Positions 23,305 to 35,675 of a stretch of 64,000 nucleotides of DNA are shown here, in pieces. Under the pieces are notes generated by a model. That model had not been told where the DNA came from, did no database searches, and saw only the letters and a program-made list of their open reading frames with translations. The stretch is from Rhizomys pruinosus (taxonomy: Eukaryota > Chordata > Mammalia > Rodentia > Spalacidae). The position numbers and the translations under genes are program-made. Numbering within the stretch: position 1 is the stretch's first letter; the number at the start of each line of letters is the position of its first letter. The DNA lies in assembly GCA_009823505.1 (NCBI GenBank), contig VZQC01006901.1, forward strand, positions 586,613 through 650,612, read 5' to 3'.

Positions 23305-23504
23305 GGGTTTTCTTGACTTTTACTTTTTTGTTTGTTTGTTTGTTTTGAGACAGGGTCTCCCTTTAGTCCCAGCTGGCCTGGAGCTCGCTATGTAGCTATG
23401 TAGACCAGGCTGGCCTTGAACTCACAGAGATCCTCCTGCCTCTGCCTCCCAAGTGCTGGGATTAAAGGCGTGCACCACCACGCCCGGAGGGTTTTCTTGA
23501 CTTT
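23305..23504 (-). repeat. B1 SINE, antisense, with 16-bp target-site duplication
   Basis: The antisense B1 body is followed by a perfect copy of GGGTTTTCTTGACTTT (23305-23320 and 23489-23504). The T-side has become a (TTTG)n repeat. An 8-bp local duplication, GCTATGTA, lies inside the body. Confidence 0.96.
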
Positions 23505-23844
23505 CAGAGGACATCTAAGCAGGGACACTCATCTCTTCATCTCTGGAGGTAGAGCACTTATGCTTCCTCTAAGAGTTTTAGATGAAATTAAACTCTACCA
23601 AATTCAAAGCAGCCAAGGAGGATATGCTTGGATAAGGGTTTATATAAAGATTTAAGATCAGACAAGTGGGGGTTCAGGCCCTGATTCCTCACTTACTTGA
23701 TGAGTGACTTTGACCAATGTAACTCCTCTGAGACTCACTTTGTGTCTTTGGTTTGGTTTCACATACAATTTGGCAACATATAACACTCACAGAATTTGGC
23801 GAGTAGTGTTTAATTTATTATGCGTATTCTTGGTTCTGGTGTGG

Positions 23845-24212
23845 TTTGATTGCGGACTGTCTCCCGTGGACTCGTGTGTTTGAACACTTGGTCTCTAGTG
23901 CTGTTTTGAAGGTCTTGGATCCTTTAGGAAACGGAGCCTGGATAGAGGAAGTGGGTCACTGGAGTCAGGCCTTGAAATTTTATAGCCCTGCTCCACTTCC
24001 TGTCTGCTCGATGCTTCCTGGCTGCTGTGACCAGCTGCTCCAGCTCTTGGCACCATGCCTTCCTTACCATGATGGACGACATCCCCTGCCATGCTTTCCC
24101 ACCACGATAGACCGCATCCCTTCTTAATGCATGTGCCAAAATAAACCCTTCCTTCCTTGAGTTGCTTTTGTCAGGTATTTTATCACAGCAATGAGAAAAG
24201 TCACTAGTACAG
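23845..24212 (+). repeat. rodent interspersed repeat, URR1-like
   Basis: It begins GGTTTGATTGCGGACTGTCT, runs through GTGTTTGAACACTTGGTCTC and CACCATGCCTTCC, and ends AATAAACCCTTCC, TTTTATCACAGCAATGAGAA. This layout is a common rodent medium-reiterated repeat that I associate with URR1. I am confident it is a repeat but less sure of the family name. Confidence 0.6.
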
Positions 24213-24299
24213 GAACCCAGGCTTGAACTGAAGGAGAGCTTATCAGTTTCAAATAGGAGCTATGGAGACAATTTTTTTGGTTCTAACATAGTCCTATGT

Positions 24300-24512
24300 T
24301 ACTGTGGTGGTGGAAATGTGTCATTAGGTGGTTTGGTGGTTATGCGAACATCATAAACTGATACGAGCTAGGCCAACTGTCACATCACTAGACAAAACAG
24401 TCTCACAGAATCTCCATCATATATGTGGTCTATCATTGGCCAAAATGTCATTCTGTGACACTGTCATATATGTGGTCCATTGTCAAACCAAGATGTCATT
24501 CTATGACACATA
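24300..24512 (+). repeat. DNA-transposon-like remnant with duplicated end
   Basis: CATTAGGTGGTTTGGTGGTT and GCGAACATCATAAACTGATA, followed after a deletion by CATATATGTGGTCTATCATTG, recall the two ends of an old mammalian DNA-transposon-like repeat. The right end is present twice as a 47-bp tandem duplication (24417-24463 and 24464-24510, several differences). I cannot name the family. Confidence 0.5.
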
Positions 24513-24652
24513 GGTTCCAAGTCTATGTGTGCCCTGGCTGAAGGAATTTATTATCTGAGGACCAGTTGTTTGAGATGCGACTAAATATAGAAGACACTAT
24601 GTAAATAGTCCCTCACTACCAGACATTTTTCTGTTTCCTAGATTCCTTGTTA

Positions 24653-24661
24653 TGTGTGTGT

Positions 24662-24702
<41 letters not shown>
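24653..24702. repeat. (GT)n microsatellite
   Basis: A GT run of about 50 bp with one A interruption. Confidence 0.97.
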
Positions 24703-25469
24703 TAGGCTCTGCCAAACTTCCTGTTGAGTAGTTCCAGTCATCTTTCCTAGCAGTCTGAAAGTTATGAAGCCAGGGATCATAGACTATCCTGATACTCCAA
24801 GAAACAGAAGAAGAAGGAAGAAGAAAGCTCCTCACGTTCATTACCTGAACATTGGTTACTAGCTCTTCCTTTCATCTTTAATAATGATTTTCTTATTTTA
24901 TGCCCATAGACATTTAATTGCCATTGAAAATAAATGTAATCATGATACTTTGTCACCTAAAAAAGGAAGCCATTTATTCAAGCCTTCACCTCCTCCTTTG
25001 ACATGATATTCAGTTCCTACTACATGTGTGGGACATAGCCATGGACATGCCGGTTGTGTGACCTGTGTGGAACTTGAACTCCAACAGACCTGTTGCAAAC
25101 TTGTGTTTCCTCAGTTGCAAAGGATTTCTCTTGCCCAGGCTAGCTCTGAGTCAGTTCCTTCTCTGCCTCCCTATCTCGGCCATGAACTCACCTGTTTGAG
25201 TCCAGGAAGCCCAGAATCATTTTCTTTTCCTCCTTTCACCCTCTGCTGAATGTCTAGTCAGTCTGCCTGGGATGCATCATTTAATTCCTACATCTCAAAT
25301 CTGTCATTTTTAACTCATTCAACAAATACTCACCGAGAGCCCGTTTTGTTACAGGCCTTCTGTTGTTGGCACAGGGCACCTGTCCCCAAGGAATAACCCG
25401 ACTGGTCAGGTGTAGTTGTAAACATACAAGTCTCCAATAGCAAATGGGTGTAAGGATGATACAAGCCTA
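24703..25469. other. unique or very diverged sequence
   Basis: No gene seen. About 25310-25430 (CAACAAATACTCACCGAGAG, GTCCCCAAGGAATAACCC) has the look of an old L2- or MIR-class repeat, low confidence. Confidence 0.35.
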
Positions 25470-25680
25470 TTTTTGTTGCATGCTTTAATTACAACCTGAC
25501 ATGGTATGAAGTGCTTTATATGCATTGACTCATTCAATCCTTACCAATAAGATAAGGAGAGAGGTACTTTTTTTTTTTTTTTTTACTATCTCTACTTCCT
25601 AGATAAGGAAATGAAGGCACATCATGACTAGACTAGGCATGTTGAACCCAGTGAACAGTGGAGGTAGGAATGACTTAAAA
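25470..25680 (-). repeat. MIR relic, antisense, with T-run
   Basis: AAGTGCTTTATATGCATTGA, TCATTCAATCCTTACCAATA and GATAAGGAAATGAAGGCACA follow the reversed MIR consensus. An 18-base T run interrupts it. Confidence 0.75.
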
Positions 25681-26625
25681 TGCTAGCTTCAATGCTGCAC
25701 CTGTTTTTCACTGTGGAACTCAACCTTTATTTCTAGGGCATGGAAGAGGACTCCCTAGTTTCAGAGGAGGTGCTTCTAACCATAATTAAGGCTTCTTCTT
25801 GAGTGTCTGGCTGTGCTGGCTTGTGGGGAAGCCAGAACAATCTATTACAGGCCCACCACCCTCGCACTGTGTGGGCTTTCACCTTGGCTAGCCTCTTGAT
25901 GGTCTTTCCTGCTAGTCCTTTCTTGTATAGCTTTGAAACGTGAACTTGACCTACATATGGGTCCATATGGAGTCACATAACTGAGAGGATCACAAAACCT
26001 GGCAACAATAAAAGCTTTCTGACTGTGATGACTCGAAATGCATGGCATTTTTGGTATTTCTGGCAGCTCTTGTGTCTTCTGCATCATGTGACTTCACTAT
26101 ATTCTTGGTTTTGAACACACAACATGCATGCTTCACACTATGCAAGCCGCCATGCCACACAATGCAATCAAATGCTATCTGAAGCACCTGGATTCAGATT
26201 TGACAGAACTGTATGTTCCAACTTACAGGATTCTGATGGTATGAAGTTTTCTGCTCTTATAGAAGCACAAAGGCTTAACTCTAAAAAAATAAAAACTGAA
26301 TATTCTCCTAATTTCCTCAGCATGCAAGTTTCACATTAATATAACTTTTAATTATATTAAGTTGAAGTGTTTGATTTTAAAATTCCTGACTTGAGTTTCA
26401 TAAAAAAAGTCATTCATTGACCTTTGGCTTGGATTTGGGATAAAATTTCCAACAGTTTCTGAGATGGCCCTAAACGACTTCTATCATTTCGTGATTATGT
26501 ATTTATGTGATGTACCATTCTTAGAACTGACGATTATAAAAATCTAAGTATTCATCAAATCTGAAGCATGTTTAAAATGTTCTGTATACTGAAGTTTCAA
26601 ATATTCAATCAAGAATTTGCTCCTT
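25681..26625. other. unique AT-rich sequence, no gene seen
   Basis: Overlapping short open frames on the minus strand (25733-26187) were examined for retropseudogene character and rejected. The remainder is AT-rich single-copy DNA. Confidence 0.4.
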
Positions 26626-28190
26626 TTAATATTTTATTTATTAATTTAATTTTTCATTTTTAACATTTTTATTGAGTTTTTATGCATTTTATGCATAACC
26701 CACCCAATCAGATTTCATGTATTTAATGTCAGAGTCCTATCCAGGGACATACACTTTGAAGTGTCATTCTCTAAAACTTAGCCAGTTGGGACCTTCTGTG
26801 TGCATCACACTCTGTTGTATGAGGAGGCTTCACTGGTGAGAGTTGAGGGATGGGTTAGTATTCTCTCTTCCCCCTGTTCCCAGGACTATGTTCCATGAGT
26901 CTTAGGTGTAGATATTCCACTGTAGATGTGTCACTAAGGACTGGGCATCTCTCAGACATCTATTTTTTGCATGTGACCAGTTGTGGAACTCTGCCACACC
27001 ATCCACCTGTTACAAAAAGAAGCTTCTTTGATTAGTGGTATACAGTACATTTGTCTGTGAGTATAAGGACCCATATTTAGCATATGATAAGAAATTTCAT
27101 TTGTCTAGAGATATGACATAGGGTTTTGTCTAGGATCTATGACCTCTCTAGCCATGGGTATTTAGGCGTATTTACAGAGCCATGCATGAGTTGCCTCCCA
27201 TTTAAAGAGCTCCAAGTCCAATTGGATAGCTATTGATTACTCCCTAGATAATAGTGCTACTACTGCACCATAAAGGTAGTTTGTTGTAGCAGTCATTCCG
27301 GTTACCAGGCTTTAAAGATGGGCTGGATCATTGATAGGTTTTGTCCCTTAGCAGCTTACATAGTATCCTCCATAACTATGAGAGTTAGTCTTCAGGGAGA
27401 AGGCTTCCAGGTCAGTCCTAGAACTGCTCCAAGTCCTGTGTCCAAAGTATGTCCTGTCTTCCTCAGTAGGATCTTACCTTCAAGCTCTGGAAGGTAATCA
27501 AGGGCTGTGGCAATAACCTGGGTTATTTTGGGAGTCTCTTGGCCTGCCCTGACCAACAGCTTGAAGGAAGCTTTCTCCTGTCTGGTGCTGTTTCTTGTTA
27601 TTTAGTCTCCAGGTATACATACACACTAATGTTCAGATGTTGTATGTGTATTTTTCAGGTTTTTGAGTTCATATGTTTTCTCCTGGCTTTTTTTTTTTTT
27701 TTCATATTATCTTGAGTTTAGAAATTTGTCACCTGAAAGTTTCATCCACTGTTCGTTCCACTGGCAATTCTTGTCCCTCTGGCTCTCTACACCACCTAAA
27801 CTTTATTTCTCTCTCCCTTCCTCCACCCTCCCCATTTTCCTTTTGATAATCCCTGTCTTCTCTTACCCCCCTCTTTTGAGTTCTTTCCCCCCCTTTACTC
27901 CCAAGGTTCCTTTTGTCTTCCCCTTCCCTTCCCAGTTGCATATCCCCCCCCATCCATTCCTCCTCTCCCAGTCTTTTGGCTGCTTTCTCTCCCTTTCTCT
28001 CTGTGTTTTCTTTCCATTTTCCTGGCTCCTGCTCTTATATCAGGATATATACTCACATATAAGGGATTGGGGCTACAATCTGCAAATGAGGGAGAATACA
28101 CATTACTTGCTTTTCTGAGTCTATGCTACTTCACTTAGTGTAACAGTTTATAGTTCTATCCACTTATCTGCAATTGATTCTCTATGTAAA
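26626..28190 (-). mobile_element. rodent L1 3' UTR, antisense
   Basis: On the minus strand it begins near 28170 with a segment like the L1 region after ORF2 (AACTGTTACACTAAGTGAAG), passes a purine-rich tract (complement of the C/T-rich 27780-28010) and ends near 26630 in an A/T-rich tail. The block around 27430-27570 is clearly homologous to 41335-41475: both carry GTGTCCAAAGT, GTGGCAATA and CTGACCAACAGCTTGA-type text. No intact open frame remains. Confidence 0.75.
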
Positions 28191-28207
28191 AATAAACAAG
28201 CACAAAG

Positions 28208-28357
28208 GCCGGGTGTGGTGGTGCACACCTTTAATCCTAGCACTTGGGAGGCAGAGGCAGAGGCAGACTGGTCTTTGTGAATTCAAGGCCAGCCTGGTCT
28301 ACAGAGAAAATTCCAGGCCAGCTGGGGCTACAGGGAGACCCTGTCTCAAAAAGACAA

Positions 28358-28395
<38 letters not shown>
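28208..28395 (+). repeat. B1 SINE with (AAAT)n tail
   Basis: GCCGGGTGTGGTGGTGCACA opens the B1 body, which carries a local GAGGCA duplication. The A tail has become a (TAAA)n array of about 45 bp. It sits beside the antisense L1 above. Confidence 0.93.
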
Positions 28396-28396
<1 letters not shown>

Positions 28397-28944
28397 CATA
28401 TATATCTTTTAGTATGTGAATTAATTTTATCCTTAATAAATGGTATATTTATGTGTATACCCCAAACTATAGGTATAACTCCACCCGTGTCCACATCAGA
28501 TCCCATACCTTCAGCTCCTGTGGCTCTATCCGCGCCTGGATTCTTTTTTGGGGACACTCTCCTGGGTCCCACAGGTAAAGGGAAGGGATGTCAGGAGTAA
28601 TCCCATCATACCCCACACAATCTTATTTTAGTCTTTTTTCCCTATGGAATCAGATTAGCTGATACTTGGGTCTCTTTTCTTCATCACATCATAAACCCTT
28701 TAAGAAGTATCTCACAGTTCCAAATAGAGCTTAGAGTCTAGTGAACTTCAATGAATGAATAAGAATCAAAGAGCAGCCTTAAGTTACACTGGTTACAGGT
28801 CATATCGTAGTGCTGAGAACATGCAGCATCCAGTCAAATAACATTTTTCCTCTTATAATCTCTAGAGTACAATCATGCCCCCCCAAACTGTGTAAAGGCA
28901 AGTATGATCTGTGAAGTCAATATCATATTATGAGAAAAGTACTA
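28396..28944. other. unique sequence, no gene seen
   Basis: Possibly a continuation of the antisense L1 on its left, but I could not confirm homology. Confidence 0.3.
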
Positions 28945-29130
28945 GACAAATTGTTGGGAGGTCTGAGTCTTTGTCCAGGCCCTGCCACCAAATGGCTGTG
29001 TGACCTTGAATGAGACATTAACCTCTCTGAGAAACCATTTCTTCATCTGTTGAGAAAAGTAGAAGAGGTCGTGGAGCTGAATAACTTTGCAAACTGTAAA
29101 GTGCTGAATAGACCAGAGGTGTCCGTGACG
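28945..29130 (+). repeat. MIR relic, sense
   Basis: CAAATGGCTGTGTGACCTTG, TAACCTCTCTGAGAAACCAT and TTTCTTCATCTGTTGAG are a good match to the MIR core. This is one of the best-preserved MIRs here. Confidence 0.9.
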
Positions 29131-30055
29131 TGATTCCTCCACGTGATCCCCAGGATCAGCTGAGCTCGATGTGCTGGGCACTACTGCAGGCCACAGGAGG
29201 AGCCTTTTGCATACTTTCTTCTTCTTGGCCCGAGTCCAGGAAGGTTTCCATTTGTACCTTGTCTGTAAGCCAAGCTGTGAACCTACAGTTTGGAAAAAGG
29301 GCAGTTATATGCCTCCAGGTGTGTCCTGCCTGTGTGCAGAGCTGTGAGGCCACTGTGTTTCCAGAATAAAGTGAGTACACACGTACTCCCCTCTCTCTGC
29401 CTTCTCATTAATATGGCAGGATTCACATGAATAAAGGTAGCTGTTGAGTGGCAGTAACTCTGAACTTGGCATCATTTCAGTCTTAACTTTGTCACTGTCA
29501 TATGTGTGCCAGGTAGACTTTGGTTATATGCCTATCCTCCTACAATCCTGCCTCTGTCCCTCAAATGAGACAGTGAATTTGCCATAGATTTGTGAAAATT
29601 AAGGGAAATAAAAATATAAGGCAAGTAGCACAGTGCTGATGTGTGGTTGTACTGCATGGATCTCTGTCAACTTGAATTTTTATTAATAATAACTATAACT
29701 TTATATAATACATTTTATGAATTATACTTTATAATGAACATTTTCTATAACATTTAAGTCTTATAATTTTAAAAGATAAAATCTGTTACCTCATTTTATA
29801 GACTAGGAAACTTACCAAGGCCGCTGCTTCCCAGAGTCATGTTCTTGAGACTTACAATTGCAAATACACCTGCTTAAATGGCCATTTCCCATCTTTTCCT
29901 ACCAGGAACTTATACCATACACCAAATATGAATTGAGGAAAATTACAGAAGACTCAAAAGCAGGGTAGCCTCAGTACATAAGTATCTAGATAGACCTACA
30001 TACCAGGGAAGATACTGACTGAAATTGGCTTGTTAAGAAGAGAAAGAAGAGGAGG
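29131..30055. repeat. unique sequence with an antisense MIR-like relic
   Basis: About 29690-29830 carries CTCATTTTATAGACTAGGAA, the reversed MIR core. Otherwise I see no gene. Confidence 0.45.
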
Positions 30056-30185
30056 ATGCTGGGCATGGTGGTGCATACCTTTAATCCCAGCATCTCTGAG
30101 AGTTCAAGGCCAGCCTGGTCTACATAATATTTTCTAGGTTAGGTGGGGCTACAGAGAGACCTTGTCTCAAAAAAAAAAAGAGACC

Positions 30186-30221
<36 letters not shown>
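30056..30221 (+). repeat. B1 SINE with internal deletion, then (GA)n
   Basis: The B1 head (GCTGGGCATGGTGGTGCATA) jumps from CCCAGCATC to GAGAGTTCAAGGCCAGCC, so roughly the GGAGGCAGAGGCAGG portion is missing. The A tail leads into a GA microsatellite at 30190-30221. Confidence 0.88.
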
Positions 30222-30223
<2 letters not shown>

Positions 30224-30417
30224 AAAGAGAAGCACATTCATTGTTTCATTACTTCTAATACTGAGTTATTTGTTCACAAAGTACAGAGATAAGGATATTA
30301 TATAAAGATAAAATTAAATACATAACTACTAGAATACATACAAACATTCTAAATATCAGAAAACTACAAACACAACAAAAGAGAGTAGTTAATGTAATGA
30401 ATGAGACACACAACATA

Positions 30418-30419
<2 letters not shown>

Positions 30420-30456
<37 letters not shown>
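30420..30456. repeat. (CA)n microsatellite
   Basis: An uninterrupted CA run of about 36 bp. Confidence 0.96.
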
Positions 30457-30457
<1 letters not shown>

Positions 30458-31201
30458 ACATAATCTATAGATATACACATAGATACAGTTAGCTTAAATT
30501 CTGATTCCAGCCAAGATTCAGAAGGGAGAATGGATTTTTAATTAAAAAAATAGAAGATAAATTATTTTAAGACACCAGACATCAGGTGACCAAGGACAAT
30601 AATCCTTGAAAGACATGAAGCAAAGGAGACGTGTCCTGCACCTGTTGTAGTTTAATGGCAGAGTTTCCAGGCTGTGCACCAAGGAAAGAGCCCAGACAGT
30701 CTTAGCAGGGTGGAATAGGGTTCAAAGAGAACTTCAAGACAGAGGGCTGGACAGGCCAGGGACACACAGATGGAGAACTCTAAAGACCTGCAGAAGGTTC
30801 TGGTCAGCACACATGGGGGCAGAAGCTAATCATGATGGGGAAATGCTCTACTCCACAAAGGATCAGACCAAGTGTAGTGGGCACTATCACATTTGTAGCT
30901 CAAGGGGCAAAGAAGAAATCAAATGGAAATTATGAAATATTTTTACTGGATAATAATAAACTACCATAAATTAAACATGTGGGTTTTGACTAAAGTAGTA
31001 CTGACAGAAAAATCTAAAGTGCCAAGATACTGGTAAAGAGAGATCTATTGAAAACCTGCAGCTAACGTCATGCTTAATGACAAAAGACTGAATGGTTCTA
31101 TCTTATGTTGGATAAAAGACAATGGTATTCATTCAGAGGACTTATATACACCCAGACATACACACAGAGGTATAGTAGACAGAACAGTGCAGCCCTGGTA
31201 T

Positions 31202-31885
31202 AAAGACAGACAAAAATTGTAATTCATGGATTAACATATCCAAACATGTGTCTATGCTAAAGTAACCTACCATAACTATTAGTGCTGCTTAAATACCTAT
31301 ATATCTAATTGCTTGTTCTTCATTAGTAGGATCGAAAGGTTATTCCTGGACAAACTGTCAGCCCATGAAAGGAAACAGCCAGAATTGACCAGAGTCCAAG
31401 TCAACAGCTCCAGAGAGAGTGGACTGTTTTACCTCTCATCCACCTGTGCCCCTTTTCTAAGCCTAGGGAACAACCTGCGGAAGAGGGGGCGTGGTAGAAT
31501 GTAAGGGCTGCGATTGGGGTGAATGGTGAAACTACAGCAATGTAGTCTGGACACTCATTTGATCAACTTGATTGAACAAACAACCTGTCACCCCCCACTG
31601 GATGGTGGGGCTGTAGGTGTTTGGGCACAACAGCCTGCAGATAGGTTTTGCATGAAGGATGCTTGTACTCATGGATTATCACTTATAGCTAAAAATGAAA
31701 AAAAAAAAATCTAAGAGAAAGAGCATAGACAAGTTATGGCAGAATGCATGATCTGGGAATGGGTGTGGGGTGGGGGGGGAGGGAAAGGGGGGGGGGGAAT
31801 GGGTATAAATTTTATTAACAAATGTATGAAATGCACAAAGCCATCAATAAAAAACTAATTAAAAAAAAAAAAAGACAGACAAAAA
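31202..31885 (+). mobile_element. rodent L1 3' end inserted into the old L1
   Basis: The insert 31217-31870 ends with a long G-rich tract (about 31766-31798), ATGAAATGCACAAAGCC, AATAAA and a poly-A tail: the same ending as the other rodent L1s here. AAAGACAGACAAAAA at 31202-31216 is repeated perfectly at 31871-31885. The host text on either side (GGTATAAAGACAGACAAA, then GACCAATGAACAG) rejoins as continuous L1 ORF2 sequence. Confidence 0.95.
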
Positions 31886-31934
31886 GACCAATGAACAGAA
31901 TGCAGAATCAAAAAGTAGACCTACACACATACGA

Positions 31935-32143
31935 TTTTTAAAAGATTTATTTTAAAGTGTTTATTTATTTATTTATTATATGGTATATGCAAGAAAATGT
32001 TTGTAGCTGTAGAGGACATTGGATCCACTAAACCTGTGTTTGCAAGTGGTTGTAAGCTGCCTAGTGTGGATGTTGGGAACTAAACTCCAGTCCTCTGCAA
32101 GAGCAGCAAGTGTTCTTAATGACTGGGTCATTTCTCCAGCCTT
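31935..32143 (-). repeat. B2/B3-type SINE, antisense
   Basis: It ends GGGTCATTTCTCCAGCC, the reversed SINE start. Its body (GTTGGGAACTAAACTCCAGT, GCAAGAGCAGCAAGTGTTCT) is close to the B3 class. It interrupts the old L1. Confidence 0.85.
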
Positions 32144-32235
32144 AGCAACTGAATTTTAATGAAAGTATTTTTCAAGGCTATTTAGAGGATAAAGGAAAAT
32201 TGGTTTCAACAAATTATATTACGGTAATTCAATAA

Positions 32236-32479
32236 TTTGTATGTGAAATTTATCTATCTATCTAAATATCTATCATCTACATCTATCTATCTATCTATCT
32301 TTCTATCTCTCTATCTATCTATCTATATTTTGAGACAGGGTCTCTTTATAACCCCAGATGTCCTGGAACTCATTATGTAGACCAGGCTGGCCCTACCTTC
32401 ACAGAAATCTTCCTGCCTCTGCCTCCCCAGTGCTGGGATTAAAGACATGTCTCACCACACCTTGGTTTTGTATGTGAAA
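32236..32479 (-). repeat. antisense B1 with tail converted to a (CTAT)n microsatellite, inside a target-site duplication
   Basis: TTTGTATGTGAAA occurs at 32236-32248 and again at 32467-32479. Between them are a (TATC)n array (about 32249-32326) and an antisense B1 (32327-32465). The microsatellite occupies the place of the SINE tail, so it grew after the B1 inserted. Confidence 0.95.
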
Positions 32480-32550
32480 ATATTTAATTTTGATCCATGC
32501 TTTACATCTTATTTAATCATTAACTCAAAATGAATCATACATCTGAATTT

Positions 32551-33087
32551 GAAAGTAAAACTATGGGGCTGGAGAGATGGCCTAGGGGTTAAGAGCACTG
32601 ACTGCTCTTGCAGAGGACCTGGGTTCAATCCCCAGCACCCACATGGCAGCTGAGAGCTTCTTTAACTACAGTTCCAGGGGGAATCTGACACTCTCTTCTG
32701 ACCCCCACAGCATTGCATGACACGGGTGCACAGACCTACATGCAGACAGTACATTCATACACATAAAGAATAAGTAAAATTAAAAAAAATAATAAAATAG
32801 GGCTGGAGAGATGGCCTAGCGGTTAAGAGCGCTGACCGCTCTTGCAGAGGACCCGGGTTCGATCCCCAGCACCCACATGGCGGCCGAGAGCCGTCTGAAA
32901 CTCCAATTCCAGGAGAACTCCAGTTCCAGGGGAGTCCGATACCCTCTTCTGACCTCCGCGGCATTGCACGACACGGGTGCACAGACCTGCATGCAGACAA
33001 TACATTCATACACATACGGAAATAAATTTAAAAAAATAAATAAATAAAATAAAATAAATAAAATTTTAAAAAAGAAAGTAAAACTAT
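32551..33087 (+). repeat. B2 doublet sharing one outer target-site duplication
   Basis: Two complete B2s lie head to tail: 32565-32799 (single-segment type, more diverged) and 32800-33073 (young duplicated-segment type, CpG-rich). The duplication GAAAGTAAAACTAT flanks the pair (32551-32564 and 33074-33087). No such copy lies between them. Confidence 0.95.
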
Positions 33088-35454
33088 AAACCTTCTAGAA
33101 AAAATTAGGAGAAAAGTTATTTCTTAGATATAATACCAAAAACATTACTGAAATAACAAATTGATGTTTGACCTCTTAGAAAATTTTCACTTCTTATCTT
33201 TTAAATATACTATTAAGAAAAAGACAAAACAAGCTGCAGATTGAAAGAAAAGTATGTGTGGAGAAGCATCTATCTGATAAAGGACCTTTATGGAGATTAA
33301 AAAGTAACTCCTAAAACTCCCTAATAAGAACATGATCCCAAAGCTCTGAACAGGCACCCATCTAAAGACATAGGTAGGTGTCAAATAAGCCCATGAAAAG
33401 TTGTTTAACATCCTTGGTGAAATTCAAACTAAAACAAAATATACCCACATGGATATTAGAATTGACTACTATCACAGAGACTGAGTATTTTACATCTAAG
33501 AACATGGAGCTTTCCCCAAACTAAAAAAGGACAAACCCATACAAATACAAGAAGCACATAGAACTCCAAACAGACAAGATCAGAAAAGAAAATCCTCACG
33601 CCATATCATAGTTAAAATCCTAGATGCCCAAAACAAAGACAAAATTCTGAAAGTCACAAGAGAAAATCAACAAGTTACATATAAAGGGAAACCCATCAGA
33701 ATTACAACTGACTTCTCAGTGCAAACTATGAAATCAAGAAGAACGCAGAGCAAAGCATTCCCAGTGTTAAAGGACTATAGATTCTAACCCAGGTTACTAT
33801 ACCCAGCAAAAATGTCGTTATAGTTGAAGGAGAGAGAAAAATCTTCCATGACATAAATGAGATGATAGAATACATGTCTGGAAAACCAACCCTTCAGAGA
33901 ATACTTGAAGCAATTCAAAGGACAGAAGAGAGGAGCAACTATCCCCAGGCACATAGAAAGAGAAATTAATAAAGCATAACTACAGAAGTAGAAACCTAGA
34001 TCAAAAATGCAAATGGAAGCATCACTCATCTTTCAATTATAACCTTAAATATATTAATGGACTGAACTCCCCAATCAAAAGACATAGACTGGGAGAATGA
34101 ATTAGGAAACAGAACCCATCTATGTTCTGTCTACAAGAAACCCATCTCACTCTCAAGGATAGGCGCCAACTTAAGGCGAAGGGATAGAGAAAAAAATTTC
34201 CAGGCAAATGGTACCAAAATGAAAGCAGGAGTTGCTATTTTAATATCAGACAAAATAGACTTTAAAGTAAAAGAAATCAGAAGAGACAAAGAGGGCCATT
34301 ACATCTTTATCAAAGGAAAATTGACCATGAAGATTTCACAATCATGAATATATATATGCACCAAACTCTGGTACACCAAACTTTATAAAGACAATTCTCC
34401 AGGACCTCAATGCACAGGTTAACCCCAGTACGCTCATAGTAGGGGACTTCAATACTCCACTGAGCACTTTGGACAGGTCAACCAGATAAAGAATAAACAG
34501 AGAGACATCTAAAGTGAATGATACAATACGCCAAATGGACCTCACAGACATCTACTGAATATTCCACCCAAATACCAGAGAATACACTTTCTACTCAGCA
34601 TTCCACAGAACATTCTCCAAAATTGACCACATACTGGGACACAGAAAAACAACTCAACAAATACAAAAAGATTGAAATAAATGTCATGCATTCTATCAGA
34701 CCACAGTGCAATAAAGCTCAATATCAACACCAGGATAAGCCCTACTATCTACAAGAACACATGGAAACTAAACAACAAAATCCTGAATAATGAATGGGTC
34801 AAGGAAGAGGTAAAGAAAGAAAGAAAAGCATTCCTGGAACTCAATAACAATGATAATACAACACAACAAAACCTATGGGATACTTTAAAAGCAGTCTTAA
34901 GAGGGAAACTTATAGCCCTGGGTGACTACATTAGAAAAACAGAAAGAGCACAAGTGAATGATCTAACACTGCAGCTAAAAACACTTGAGAGACTACAACA
35001 AATGAACCCTAAATGCAACTGACAGGAAGAAATAACAAAAATCAGAGCAGAAGTCAATGAAATAGAAATAAGGAAAACAATACAAAAAAAATCAATGAAT
35101 CCAAAAGTCGGTTCTTTGAGAGAATAAACAAGATAGATAGATCTCTAGCCCAGTTAACCAAAAGAAAGAAAGAGCAACTCCAAACCAATAGAAGTCATGA
35201 TGAAAGGGGAAATATCACAACAGACAATGAAAAGATCCAGACAATCATACAGGAATACTTCAAAAACCTATACTCTACTAAGTTTGAAAACCTAGGAGAA
35301 ATGAATGAATATATGAAATCCTGGGAATCACCAAAGCTTAACCAAGAAGAGATTGACAGCTTAAACAAACCCATAATACATGAAGAAATTGAAAATGTAA
35401 TAAGAAACCTCCCATCTAAAAAAAGCCCAGGCCCAGATGGTTTCATGGCAGAAT

Positions 35455-35675
35455 TCTATAAAACATTTTTTTTAATTTTTTAATTTTTATTTATTTTTGT
35501 ATGTGCATGAATGTACTGAATGCATGCAGGTTGGTGTCGTGCAATGCCATGGAGGCCAGAAGAGGGCATCGAACCTCCCCCCCCCCGAACTGGAGTCAAA
35601 GACGCCCACCACCATGTGCCACACATATGTGACTCGAAAAGTGCCGGGGACCGAACCCGGGTCTATAAAACATTT
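35455..35675 (-). repeat. 5'-truncated B2 SINE inside L1 ORF2, with 14-bp target-site duplication
   Basis: TCTATAAAACATTT at 35455-35468 is repeated at 35662-35675. Between them is an antisense B2 lacking the A-box end: on the minus strand it begins GACCCGGGTTCGGTCC at the B box. It also contains an unusual run of nine or ten C. Its middle differs from the other B2s (GAACTGGAGTCAAAGACGCC). Confidence 0.95.

Noticed and set aside
25733..26187. Overlapping minus-strand frames that might be a processed pseudogene
   Set aside because: I compared the text with several ribosomal, histone-like and housekeeping proteins and found no match; there is no A tail or target-site duplication.
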